From an uncultured Anaerosacchariphilus sp. (GTDB lineage: Bacteria; Bacillota; Clostridia; Lachnospirales; Lachnospiraceae), in assembly GCA_934402125.1 (NCBI GenBank), contig CAKRTY010000017.1:1-12595 (forward strand): a stretch of 12,595 nucleotides of DNA, written 5' to 3'. Below are positions 6,041 through 12,595 of this stretch, piece by piece. Position 1 is the first letter of the stretch. Every line of letters begins with the position of its first letter. Both the position numbers and the translations under genes were made by a program. Below the pieces are notes generated by a model. That model did no database searches and was not told the origin of the DNA. It worked only from the letters and a program-made list of their open reading frames with translations.

Positions 6041-9000
6041 ATGAAACCACAGAAAATTAAGAATCTGTTTTTAAGACAAAGCTATCAGGACGCCTGGGAG
6101 GAGTATGAAAAATCCCTGACCAGGAAATATTTTATCCACTGGGACTACGTGATTCTGACGGCTTCCAACGAGGAGCAGGCGGACGCCTATCAGGCGCAGA
6201 TTGACGCCCGGCTGGCGGCGGGACGGCTGCCGGAGGAGACCAGATACCGGGTGCTGCCAGATCCGGACGGACAGCGTGTGGGAAGCGGCGGAGCTACCTT
6301 CCATGTGATGAAGTATTTAAGCGAGCAGGGCGAGGGCGCGCAGTTTTTCCGGGGCAAGCGGATTCTGGTGATTCACTCCGGCGGAGATTCCAAGCGGGTG
6401 CCCCAGTATTCCGCCTGCGGCAAGCTGTTCTCCCCGGTGCCCAGGGAGCTGCCCGACGGACGGCGTTCTACCCTGTTTGACGAGTTTATTGTGGGAATGT
6501 CAGGGATGCCCTCCCGGTTTAAGGAAGGCATGCTGGTGCTGTCCGGCGATGTGCTGCTTTTGTTTAATCCGCTGCAGATTGATTTTACCTTCCATGGGGC
6601 TGCGGCCATTTCCATCAAGGAGGATGTGGAGACCGGTAAGGATCACGGCGTATTCCTGGGGGATGAGAGCGGCTATGTGGCCAATTTCCTCCATAAGCAG
6701 AGCGAGGAGCAGCTGCGCAGTCTGGGCGCGGTGAACAGCCAGGGCGCGGTGGATCTGGATACGGGAGCCATCATGCTGGACTGCGATCTTTTGGAGAGCC
6801 TGTTTTCCCTGATTGGAGAAAATGGGAAAATCATTCCGGAAAAATACAACCGCTTTGTAAATGAACGGGCACGTATCAGCTTTTACGGGGATTTCCTGTA
6901 TCCGCTGGCGTCCCGGTCTACCCTGGAACAGTTTTTGAAGGAAAAGCCGGAGGGAGAGTTCTGTCCGGAGTTGCTTGCCTGCCGGAAGGAGATCTGGGAG
7001 GTGCTGCACCCCTATTCCCTGAAGCTTCTGTGCCTGTCCCCGGCCCAGTTTATCCATTTCGGGACGACCCATGAGCTGCTTGGGCTGGTGACCGAGGAGA
7101 TTGACAATTACGAATTTCTGGACTGGAAGCGTCAGGTGCTGGGCGTGGAAGAATCGGAAGACGGAAATGCCTGCAGCAACAGCTATATTGAAAAGCATAC
7201 GAGGATTGCGGAATCCTCTTATATTGAGGACAGCTATATCTACGACGGTACGGAGGTAGGCGAGTCCTGCGTTATTTCCGCGGTGACGCTGCGGGGCGAG
7301 CAGGTTCCGGCGAACACGGTGCTGCACGGCCTGAAGCAGAAGAACGGCAGATTCGTAGTGCGCGTCTATGGCGTGCAGGACAATCCGAAGGTGACGCTGG
7401 AAGAGGACGGCGCGTTCCTGGGCGGTACGCTCCCGGGCTTCCTGGCAAACAGCAGACTTTCAAAGGAGGAGCTGTGGGAGCAGGAGGGCGGCAGCCATTA
7501 TCTCTGGACAGCCAGACTGTATCCGGTCTGCGATACCATAGAGGAAGCCGTGGCGGCAGCCATGAGGATCCTGGCCATCGCGGAGGGGCGGGCCGACGAG
7601 AGCCAGCTTGCCTGGTATGCGTCCGCGAAGCGTCTGAGCCTCCGGGAAAGCTTTGAGCAGGCTGATGTGAAGGAAATCACCGCATGGCAGGCCAAGCTTG
7701 GTACCCAGGTCCGGATTACCCGGTTTCTGCTGGCGCTGGAGGAGCGAAAGAGTATTGAGGAGACCCGGGCCGTTTTCGGCAAGCAGGGCGTGACGGCTTC
7801 CCAGGTGGAGAAGCTTCGAAAAATCGCGGAGGAGTCTCCGTTTGGTATCCGCATGCGGATCTATTATTACTTATCGAAAATGACTACCGGGCAGATCAGC
7901 GAGGATCTGGAAAACCAGTGCTTCCGCTACCTCTGCGACAGCTTATACGAGGCCAGTATCGGGAAGACTCCTGCAGAGGAAGCCTATCATATTACCCGGG
8001 ACGAAGTGACAGTGAAGCTGCCTATCCGCGTAAACTTTGGCGGCGGCTGGTCCGATACGCCGCCCTACTGCAATGAGCACGGCGGCACGGTGCTCAATGC
8101 GGCTGCGAAGCTGAACGGAATTTTCCCGGTGGTGGTGACGGTAAAGAAGCTGGATAAGCCCTGTATCGCCCTGGCCAGCACGGATTCCGGCGCTTACGAT
8201 GAGTTTACGGACGTGAGCGCGCTTCAGAACTGCAGGGATCCCTTTGATACCTATGCCCTTCACAAGGCGGCTCTTCTGGCCTGCGGAATTGTGCCCCTGA
8301 ACCGGGAAGCCTCCCTGGAGGAGATTCTGGAAAAGCTGGGGGGAGGCCTTTATCTGTCCACTGCCGTCATGGGAATTCCCAGAGGCTCCGGTCTTGGCAC
8401 CAGCAGTATTCTGTCCGGCGCCTGTGTGAAAGCCATTTTTGAATATATCGGCAAAGAAGTGACCGAAAATGAATTATATACCCATGTGCTCTGTATGGAG
8501 CAGCTTATGAGCACCGGCGGCGGCTGGCAGGATCAGGTGGGCGGTCTCACCGATGGAATTAAGCTGGTGACGACCAGACCGGGGCTGATGCAGAATATCG
8601 AAGTCCAGCATCTTCAGATTCCGGAGGAGGCGCTTCAGGAGCTGAAGGACCGATTTGTACTGATTTATACGGGGCAGCGCAGACTTGCCCGGACTCTGCT
8701 CCGGGAGGTGGTCGGCGGCTATATCGGCTCCAATCCCAATTCCCTGCAGGTGCTTTATGAGATTCAGCAGGTGGCGGTTCTGATGAAGTTTGAACTGGAG
8801 AAGGGCAATGTCGACGGGTTCGCAGAGCTTCTGGAACGGCACTGGGAGCTGTCCAGACGTCTGGACGGCGGCAGCACCAATACCTGTATCGATCAGATTT
8901 TCCTAAGCTGCGAGGATCTGTTAGAGGCCCGGATGATCTGCGGCGCCGGCGGAGGCGGCTTCCTGCAGGCTATTTTGAAAAAGGGCTGCACGAAGAAACA

Positions 9001-9070
9001 GCTCCGGGAGCGGATCCGCAGCGTGTTCCAGGACAGCGGCGTGGACGTATGGGACTGTGAATTAGTATAA
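6041..9070 (+). CDS. fkp: bifunctional L-fucokinase / L-fucose-1-phosphate guanylyltransferase
   Basis: 1009 residues from the chosen start. The enzyme converts L-fucose plus ATP to fucose-1-phosphate, then with GTP to GDP-L-fucose (salvage pathway, cytoplasm). The N-terminal pyrophosphorylase part has 'GSGGAT' (81-86) and the very characteristic 'HSGGDSKRVP' (112-121). A hexapeptide-like beta-helix stretch rich in 'S-Y-I-E' turns lies near 380-430. A helical linker leads to a GHMP kinase domain with 'PIRVNFGGGWSDTPPY' (661-676), the ATP loop 'PRGSGLGTSS' (780-789) and 'GAGGGGF' (968-974). All motifs are intact. The Bacteroides fragilis Fkp is about 950 residues, so this one is slightly longer. 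No gmd or fcl genes of the de novo route are in the window. The GT4 gene follows after 11 bases, indicating an operon. Confidence 0.93.
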   Translation: MKPQKIKNLFLRQSYQDAWEEYEKSLTRKYFIHWDYVILTASNEEQADAYQAQIDARLAAGRLPEETRYRVLPDPDGQRVGSGGATFHVMKYLSEQGEGAQFFRGKRILVIHSGGDSKRVPQYSACGKLFSPVPRELPDGRRSTLFDEFIVGMSGMPSRFKEGMLVLSGDVLLLFNPLQIDFTFHGAAAISIKEDVETGKDHGVFLGDESGYVANFLHKQSEEQLRSLGAVNSQGAVDLDTGAIMLDCDLLESLFSLIGENGKIIPEKYNRFVNERARISFYGDFLYPLASRSTLEQFLKEKPEGEFCPELLACRKEIWEVLHPYSLKLLCLSPAQFIHFGTTHELLGLVTEEIDNYEFLDWKRQVLGVEESEDGNACSNSYIEKHTRIAESSYIEDSYIYDGTEVGESCVISAVTLRGEQVPANTVLHGLKQKNGRFVVRVYGVQDNPKVTLEEDGAFLGGTLPGFLANSRLSKEELWEQEGGSHYLWTARLYPVCDTIEEAVAAAMRILAIAEGRADESQLAWYASAKRLSLRESFEQADVKEITAWQAKLGTQVRITRFLLALEERKSIEETRAVFGKQGVTASQVEKLRKIAEESPFGIRMRIYYYLSKMTTGQISEDLENQCFRYLCDSLYEASIGKTPAEEAYHITRDEVTVKLPIRVNFGGGWSDTPPYCNEHGGTVLNAAAKLNGIFPVVVTVKKLDKPCIALASTDSGAYDEFTDVSALQNCRDPFDTYALHKAALLACGIVPLNREASLEEILEKLGGGLYLSTAVMGIPRGSGLGTSSILSGACVKAIFEYIGKEVTENELYTHVLCMEQLMSTGGGWQDQVGGLTDGIKLVTTRPGLMQNIEVQHLQIPEEALQELKDRFVLIYTGQRRLARTLLREVVGGYIGSNPNSLQVLYEIQQVAVLMKFELEKGNVDGFAELLERHWELSRRLDGGSTNTCIDQIFLSCEDLLEARMICGAGGGGFLQAILKKGCTKKQLRERIRSVFQDSGVDVWDCELV

Positions 9071-9081
9071 GGAGTATCATT

Positions 9082-10284
9082 TTGAAAGTATTACAGATCA
9101 ATACCATCTGCGGAAGCGGCAGTGTGGGCCGTATCACGGTGGATATCGTACATGCCCTGGAGGAACAGGGAGACGAGGGAATGGTGGCTTTTGGTCGCCG
9201 GACCGGGCCGGAGGGAATCCCCACGTACAAATTCGGAACGGACCTGGACATGGGCTTTCATGTGCTTCATACCTTTTTCCGGGGGGAACACGGCTTTGCT
9301 TCCAAAAAGCAGACAGGCAGACTGATAGAAAAGATCAGGGAATACGACCCGGATATCATTCATCTCCACAATATCCACGGCTTTTATCTGGACGTGGAGC
9401 AGCTGTTCCGGTATCTGAAGCAGGCCGGGAAGCCGGTGGTCTGGACGCTCCATGACTGCTGGAGCTTTACGGGACATTGCGCCCATTTTGATTATATCGG
9501 CTGCATGAAATGGAAGACAGGCTGCGGAAGCTGTCCCCAGTACCGGAGCGTCTATCCCTATGCCTTATTTAAGGACAATACAGCCTCCAATTACCGGAGA
9601 AAAAAGGCAGCCTTTACCGGCGTGCCTTCCCTGACGGTGGTGACGCCCTCCCGGTGGCTGGCAGGCTACGCAAGAGAGTCTTATCTGGGAGAGTATCCGG
9701 TGCAGGTGATTCCCAATGGGATCGCCCTGGATAAATTTCATCCGGTGGATCAGGGACTCCGCAAGAAGCTGGGCTTCGAGGGAAAATACATTCTCCTGGG
9801 CGTGGCAAGTATGTGGGAGGAGCGAAAGGGTTATGCTTATTTTGAACAGCTGGCGGATCGGCTGCCCGATGATTATCAGATTATTTTGATCGGTTTATCA
9901 AAGCGGAAAATGAAGAAGTTGCACCCGAAGATTCACGGAGTTATGCGTACCAACAGCATGGAAGAGCTGGCGGAGTATTATTCCATGGCAGACGCCTATG
10001 TGAATACCACCCTGGAGGATACCTTTCCCACGACGAATCTGGAGGCCCTGGCCTGCGGAACCCCGGTCATTACCTTCGCCACCGGAGGAAGCGTGGAGTC
10101 TGTGGACGAAAGCTGCGGCAAGGTGGTTCCCAAGGGGGATACGGAAGCCCTGGAGGCGGCGGTGAAGGCCATGCGGTCGGAGCCGGATAAGCGGGAGGCC
10201 TGTCTTGCAAAGGCTGCCCACTATGACAAAAACGATCGGTTTCAGGATTATCTGAAGCTGTACGCGAAGCTGTTAGAGGAGTAA
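9082..10284 (+). CDS. GT4 family glycosyltransferase
   Basis: A 400-residue GT-B fold enzyme that probably adds a sugar from a nucleotide donor to a lipid-linked glycan at the inner face of the membrane. The N-terminus 'INTICGSGSVGRI' (6-18) and 'HLHNIHG' (94-100) are typical. So is a cysteine-rich segment 'CWSFTGHC' (126-133) followed by 'KWKTGCGSCPQ' (143-153). The C-terminal donor site has 'VIPNGI' (209-214) and 'EDTFPTTNLEALACGTP' (312-328). In the usual E-x7-E spacing the first acid here is Asp313, with Glu321 second. The start is TTG at 9082 with AAGGAG (9069-9074, overlapping the fkp stop) 7 bases before it; no ATG fits. Donor and linkage cannot be read from the sequence. Confidence 0.9.
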   Translation: MKVLQINTICGSGSVGRITVDIVHALEEQGDEGMVAFGRRTGPEGIPTYKFGTDLDMGFHVLHTFFRGEHGFASKKQTGRLIEKIREYDPDIIHLHNIHGFYLDVEQLFRYLKQAGKPVVWTLHDCWSFTGHCAHFDYIGCMKWKTGCGSCPQYRSVYPYALFKDNTASNYRRKKAAFTGVPSLTVVTPSRWLAGYARESYLGEYPVQVIPNGIALDKFHPVDQGLRKKLGFEGKYILLGVASMWEERKGYAYFEQLADRLPDDYQIILIGLSKRKMKKLHPKIHGVMRTNSMEELAEYYSMADAYVNTTLEDTFPTTNLEALACGTPVITFATGGSVESVDESCGKVVPKGDTEALEAAVKAMRSEPDKREACLAKAAHYDKNDRFQDYLKLYAKLLEE

Positions 10285-10288
10285 AATT

Positions 10289-11035
10289 ATGGGAAAACCA
10301 AAGGTTTCGATTATTACGACAACCTATAATGATAAAGAAAATCTGAAAAAAACCATAGCGCAGGTAAAGAACCAGGACTATGATAATATCGAATATGTTA
10401 TCGTGGACGGCGGCTCCACCGACGGTACCCGGGAAGTGATTGAGGAAGCGGCAGAATATTTCGGAGATCGCCTGGTCTGGATTTCCGAAAAGGATAAGGG
10501 AATCTACGACGCGATCAATAAGGGAATCCGTCTGTCCACCGGAGAGATCCTGGGCTGCTGCTTCGATCAGTACGCAGGGCCGGACGTGATCAGCAAGATG
10601 GTGGCGATTATGGAGAAGGAAGGAACCGACGGCGTACACGGCGACCTCTACTATATGGAAGGGGACAAGGTAGTACGCTGGTGGCACCAGGGACAGGGAA
10701 AGATCCGGTTCGGCTGGATGCCCGGACACCCCACTCTGTATCTGAAAAAGGACGTTTATGACAAATATGGCCTCTACAAGACCGACTACCGGATTTCTGC
10801 CGATTATGAGTTCATGATCCGGATTTTAAAGGACAATCAGGTGAAGCTGTCCTATCTGCCGGAGGTGCTGATTTACATGGCTCACGGAGGCACCAGCACG
10901 AACAGCCTGGGGGCTTATCTGGCCGGTATGAAGGAGGGACACCGGGCGCTTCGTGAGAATGGAGTGCGGTGCGCCTGGTTCACGGATTTGTGCAGAACCC
11001 TAAGAGTGCTTGCACAATTTGCCCGAAAGGGTTAA
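10289..11035 (+). CDS. GT2 family glycosyltransferase, WcaE-like
   Basis: A 248-residue GT-A enzyme of the type found in capsule and exopolysaccharide clusters. Motifs are 'SIITTTYND' (7-15), the nucleotide-binding 'VDGGSTDGT' (39-47), 'EKDKGIYDAINKGI' (67-80), 'MPGHPTLY' (144-151) and the catalytic-region 'ADYEFMIR' (171-178). The metal-binding segment is unusual: where most relatives read like 'LNADDxY', this protein has 'CCFDQY' (90-95), keeping one aspartate (D93). AGAGGAG sits 7 bases before the ATG, and the preceding GT4 stop is 4 bases away, so the genes are cotranscribed and probably translationally linked. It likely extends the same glycan as its neighbours; donor sugar unknown. Confidence 0.9.
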   Translation: MGKPKVSIITTTYNDKENLKKTIAQVKNQDYDNIEYVIVDGGSTDGTREVIEEAAEYFGDRLVWISEKDKGIYDAINKGIRLSTGEILGCCFDQYAGPDVISKMVAIMEKEGTDGVHGDLYYMEGDKVVRWWHQGQGKIRFGWMPGHPTLYLKKDVYDKYGLYKTDYRISADYEFMIRILKDNQVKLSYLPEVLIYMAHGGTSTNSLGAYLAGMKEGHRALRENGVRCAWFTDLCRTLRVLAQFARKG

Positions 11036-11057
11036 AATAAAACAGATTTTTAGTATT

Positions 11058-11064
11058 AAAGGAG
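11058..11064 (+). promoter_or_regulatory. ribosome binding site that sets the GacI-like GT2 start
   Basis: AAAGGAG lies 8 bases before the ATG at 11073. A longer reading from TTG at 11010 would overlap the previous gene and put about 21 non-conserved residues before the canonical GT2 opening, so it is not used. Confidence 0.8.
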
Positions 11065-11072
11065 ACACACCG

Positions 11073-11774
11073 ATGAAATGTCTGGTTATTATCCCTGCGT
11101 ACAATGAGGAAGAAAACATTGCGCGCGTGGTGGAAAACCTGAAAAATAATTACCCCATGTATGATTATGTGGTGGTCAACGACGGTTCCGCAGACAACAC
11201 GGCGAAGATTTGCCGGAAGCATGGCTACGAGCTGCTGGATCTGCCGGTGAACCTGGGACTGGCCGGAGCCTTTCAGACAGGCCTGAAATATGCCTATCGG
11301 AAGGGCTACGATTACGCGATCCAGTTTGACGCGGACGGACAGCACCGTCCCGAATACATTGCCCCCATGCTGGAGAAGATCCGGGAGGGCTATGATATTG
11401 TCATTGCGTCCCGGTTTGTGAGTAAGAAGAAGCCCCATACCTTACGGATGCTGGGCAGCAATCTGATCTCCGCAGCCATGAAGCTGACCACCGGAAGACG
11501 AGTAAAGGATCCGACCTCCGGTATGCGGATGTTCAACAAGAAAATGATTGCGGAATTCGCCCTGAATCTGAATTACGGGCCGGAGCCGGATACGGTATCC
11601 TATCTTTTAAAGCAGGGGGCAACCATTGCCGAGGTACAGGCCGAGATGGACGAGCGTATCGCGGGCGAAAGCTACCTGAATATGACAAAATCCATGATGT
11701 ATATGCTCCGGATGCTGCTGTCGATTCTGTTTATCCAGAACTTCCGGAAGCGCAGGGAGGTGAAGGTCTCATGA
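11073..11774 (+). CDS. GT2 polyprenyl-phosphate glycosyltransferase (DPM1/GacI-like)
   Basis: 233 residues. The opening 'LVIIPAYNEEENI' (4-16), 'VVVNDGSADNT' (33-43), the metal-binding 'DADGQH' (86-91) and 'KDPTSGMRMF' (145-154) are the signature of the dolichol-phosphate-mannose synthase branch of GT2. These enzymes load a sugar onto undecaprenyl or dolichyl phosphate at the inner face of the membrane. A hydrophobic C-terminal stretch (about 206-222) probably anchors it. The gene overlaps the next by the ATGA at 11771-11774, so translation is coupled to the DUF2304 protein. That pairing matches streptococcal GacI-GacJ, where the small partner stimulates the synthase. The sugar (GlcNAc in GacI) is not known here. 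Confidence 0.88.
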   Translation: MKCLVIIPAYNEEENIARVVENLKNNYPMYDYVVVNDGSADNTAKICRKHGYELLDLPVNLGLAGAFQTGLKYAYRKGYDYAIQFDADGQHRPEYIAPMLEKIREGYDIVIASRFVSKKKPHTLRMLGSNLISAAMKLTTGRRVKDPTSGMRMFNKKMIAEFALNLNYGPEPDTVSYLLKQGATIAEVQAEMDERIAGESYLNMTKSMMYMLRMLLSILFIQNFRKRREVKVS

Positions 11775-12136
11775 CACCGGTATTCCGTATCGTGCTGATT
11801 GTGGTATCTCTGCTCAGCACCTATTATATTCTGAAAAAAATACGTCAGTCCAAGCTGCAGATCGAATACGCGATCTTCTGGATTATCTTTGCGGGAGTGC
11901 TGGTTATTATCAGCCTGTTCCCCTGGCTTGTGACCCTGTTCACCAGACTGCTGGGAATGCAGCTTCCGGTAAACTTTGTATTTATGGTCTTCATCTTTAT
12001 CCTGCTTCTGAAGCTGTTTATGATGACCATCGAGCTGTCCACTCTGGAAAATAAAGTAAAGGATCTGACCCAGGAGCTGGCTCTGGAGGAAAAAGAGCGG
12101 GCGGACGAGCTGAAAGAGCAAAAGAAGGGAGAGTAA
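11771..12136 (+). CDS. DUF2304 small membrane protein (GacJ-like)
   Basis: 121 residues. Three hydrophobic segments (about 5-21, 32-52 and 66-84) are followed by a charged, probably coiled-coil tail from about 88 ('ELSTLENKVKDL') rich in Glu and Lys to the end. This is the layout of DUF2304 proteins, which sit directly after polyprenyl-phosphate GT2 genes. In Streptococcus pyogenes the DUF2304 member GacJ binds and activates GacI. The start codon overlaps the stop of the GT2 gene by four bases, indicating equimolar coupled expression. By analogy the protein should hold the GT2 enzyme at the membrane and raise its activity; that is inference. Confidence 0.85.
   Translation: MTPVFRIVLIVVSLLSTYYILKKIRQSKLQIEYAIFWIIFAGVLVIISLFPWLVTLFTRLLGMQLPVNFVFMVFIFILLLKLFMMTIELSTLENKVKDLTQELALEEKERADELKEQKKGE
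12125..12131 (+). promoter_or_regulatory. ribosome binding site for the GTG-start membrane glycosyltransferase
   Basis: AAGGGAG lies inside the last codons of the DUF2304 gene, 7 bases before the GTG at 12139. It supports the GTG start, which is 2 bases after the previous stop. Confidence 0.75.
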
Positions 12137-12138
12137 CG

Positions 12139-12595
12139 GTGGAGACGATCTATCGGATTGCAGACACATTATGGAAGCGGTTCTGTAAGTGGCTGGGAGA
12201 AGAAAAAAATCAGGAGCGGTTTATCGTGGGCTGCTTCATCATCAGTCTTCTTCCGCTACTTGCGTTGAGCTTTTATAATCATCCGGCTATGGATGACTTT
12301 AATTACGGAGTCCTGACCCGTCACGCCCTGACGGAGCATAAGGGACTTGCCGTGATACCCGCAGTACTGGGAGCCGCGGTGCAGCGGGCGAAGAATCTCT
12401 GGTATTCCTGGCAGGGTACCTATACCTTCAGTATCCTGGCGGCCTTACGGCCTTCGGTTATCACAGAGAAGCTGACCTTTATCCAGACCTTTATCCTGCT
12501 GGGTGTTTTTGCCGCGGGCTTTCTGTATTTCGCAAAAGTCATGCTGCACCGGAGTCTGGGCCTGTCCAGGGCGGTGGCTGTGATTACAGCCTGTG
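12139..12595 (+). CDS. multi-span membrane protein, probable GT-C glycosyltransferase (DUF6056-like), N-terminal part
   Basis: Open at the right edge; 152 residues are readable with no stop. After a short charged cytoplasmic N-terminus (1-27), a first membrane span (about 28-45) is followed at once by 'NHPAMDDFNYG' (47-57). An acidic pair just outside span 1 is the usual catalytic signature of GT-C enzymes. Then come 'LWYSWQGTYTFSIL' and a second hydrophobic segment around 'FIQTFILLGVFAAGFLYF'. The 'DDFNYG' plus 'W-x-G-x-Y' pattern resembles DUF6056 proteins. Placed after the GT2-DUF2304 pair, it would be the enzyme that uses the polyprenyl-phosphate sugar outside the membrane, in the role GacL plays in streptococci (inference). 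The GTG start is 2 bases after the DUF2304 stop. Confidence 0.75.
   Translation, partial: METIYRIADTLWKRFCKWLGEEKNQERFIVGCFIISLLPLLALSFYNHPAMDDFNYGVLTRHALTEHKGLAVIPAVLGAAVQRAKNLWYSWQGTYTFSILAALRPSVITEKLTFIQTFILLGVFAAGFLYFAKVMLHRSLGLSRAVAVITAC

Noticed and set aside
6500..7327. 275-codon open frame on the minus strand inside fkp
   Set aside because: It is antisense to a conserved, motif-complete part of Fkp, and its translation has no recognisable family features.
11010..11072. TTG-initiated extension of the GacI-like GT2
   Set aside because: It overlaps the preceding gene and adds residues outside the conserved GT2 fold, while the ATG at 11073 has a strong ribosome binding site.

Overview
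The window looks like a chromosomal segment from a low-to-mid GC Gram-positive of the gut Lachnospiraceae/Clostridia type. The reasons are the strong AAGGAG-type ribosome binding sites, the occasional TTG and GTG starts, the gene families present and the lack of any Gram-negative envelope marker. This placement is inference; no rRNA or other phylogenetic marker lies in the window.

Left part (1-2592, plus strand): the 3' end of a sugar ABC-transporter substrate-binding protein, a hairpin that probably terminates it, then a two-gene unit. That unit encodes an RpiR/MurR-type regulator (HTH plus SIS domain) and an FGGY carbohydrate kinase most like sedoheptulokinase. The regulator's promoter carries three copies of the octamer GAAAATAT. 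This part is sugar uptake and catabolism.

Central and right part (2552-12595): a surface-glycan locus that is visibly more GC-rich. On the minus strand a NodZ/FUT8-like fucosyltransferase is followed by a YfhO-family polytopic membrane protein. The tail of yfhO overlaps the kinase gene by 41 bp in convergent orientation. Divergent from the fucosyltransferase is fkp, the bifunctional L-fucokinase/GDP-fucose pyrophosphorylase known from Bacteroides. After fkp come a GT4 glycosyltransferase, a WcaE-like GT2 glycosyltransferase, a DPM1/GacI-like GT2, a small DUF2304 (GacJ-like) membrane protein translationally coupled to it, and the start of a multi-membrane-span GT-C-like protein that runs off the right edge.

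Working model (inference): free L-fucose, perhaps host-derived, is converted by Fkp to GDP-fucose. The divergently transcribed fucosyltransferase adds it to a glycan that the GT4 and GT2 enzymes help build. The GT2-DUF2304 pair makes a polyprenyl-phosphate sugar that a GT-C enzyme (the right-edge protein and/or the YfhO-like protein) transfers to the glycan outside the membrane. The fkp/fucosyltransferase intergenic region appears to hold face-to-face overlapping promoters around an inverted repeat. No RNA genes, CRISPR arrays, insertion sequences or attachment sites were seen.
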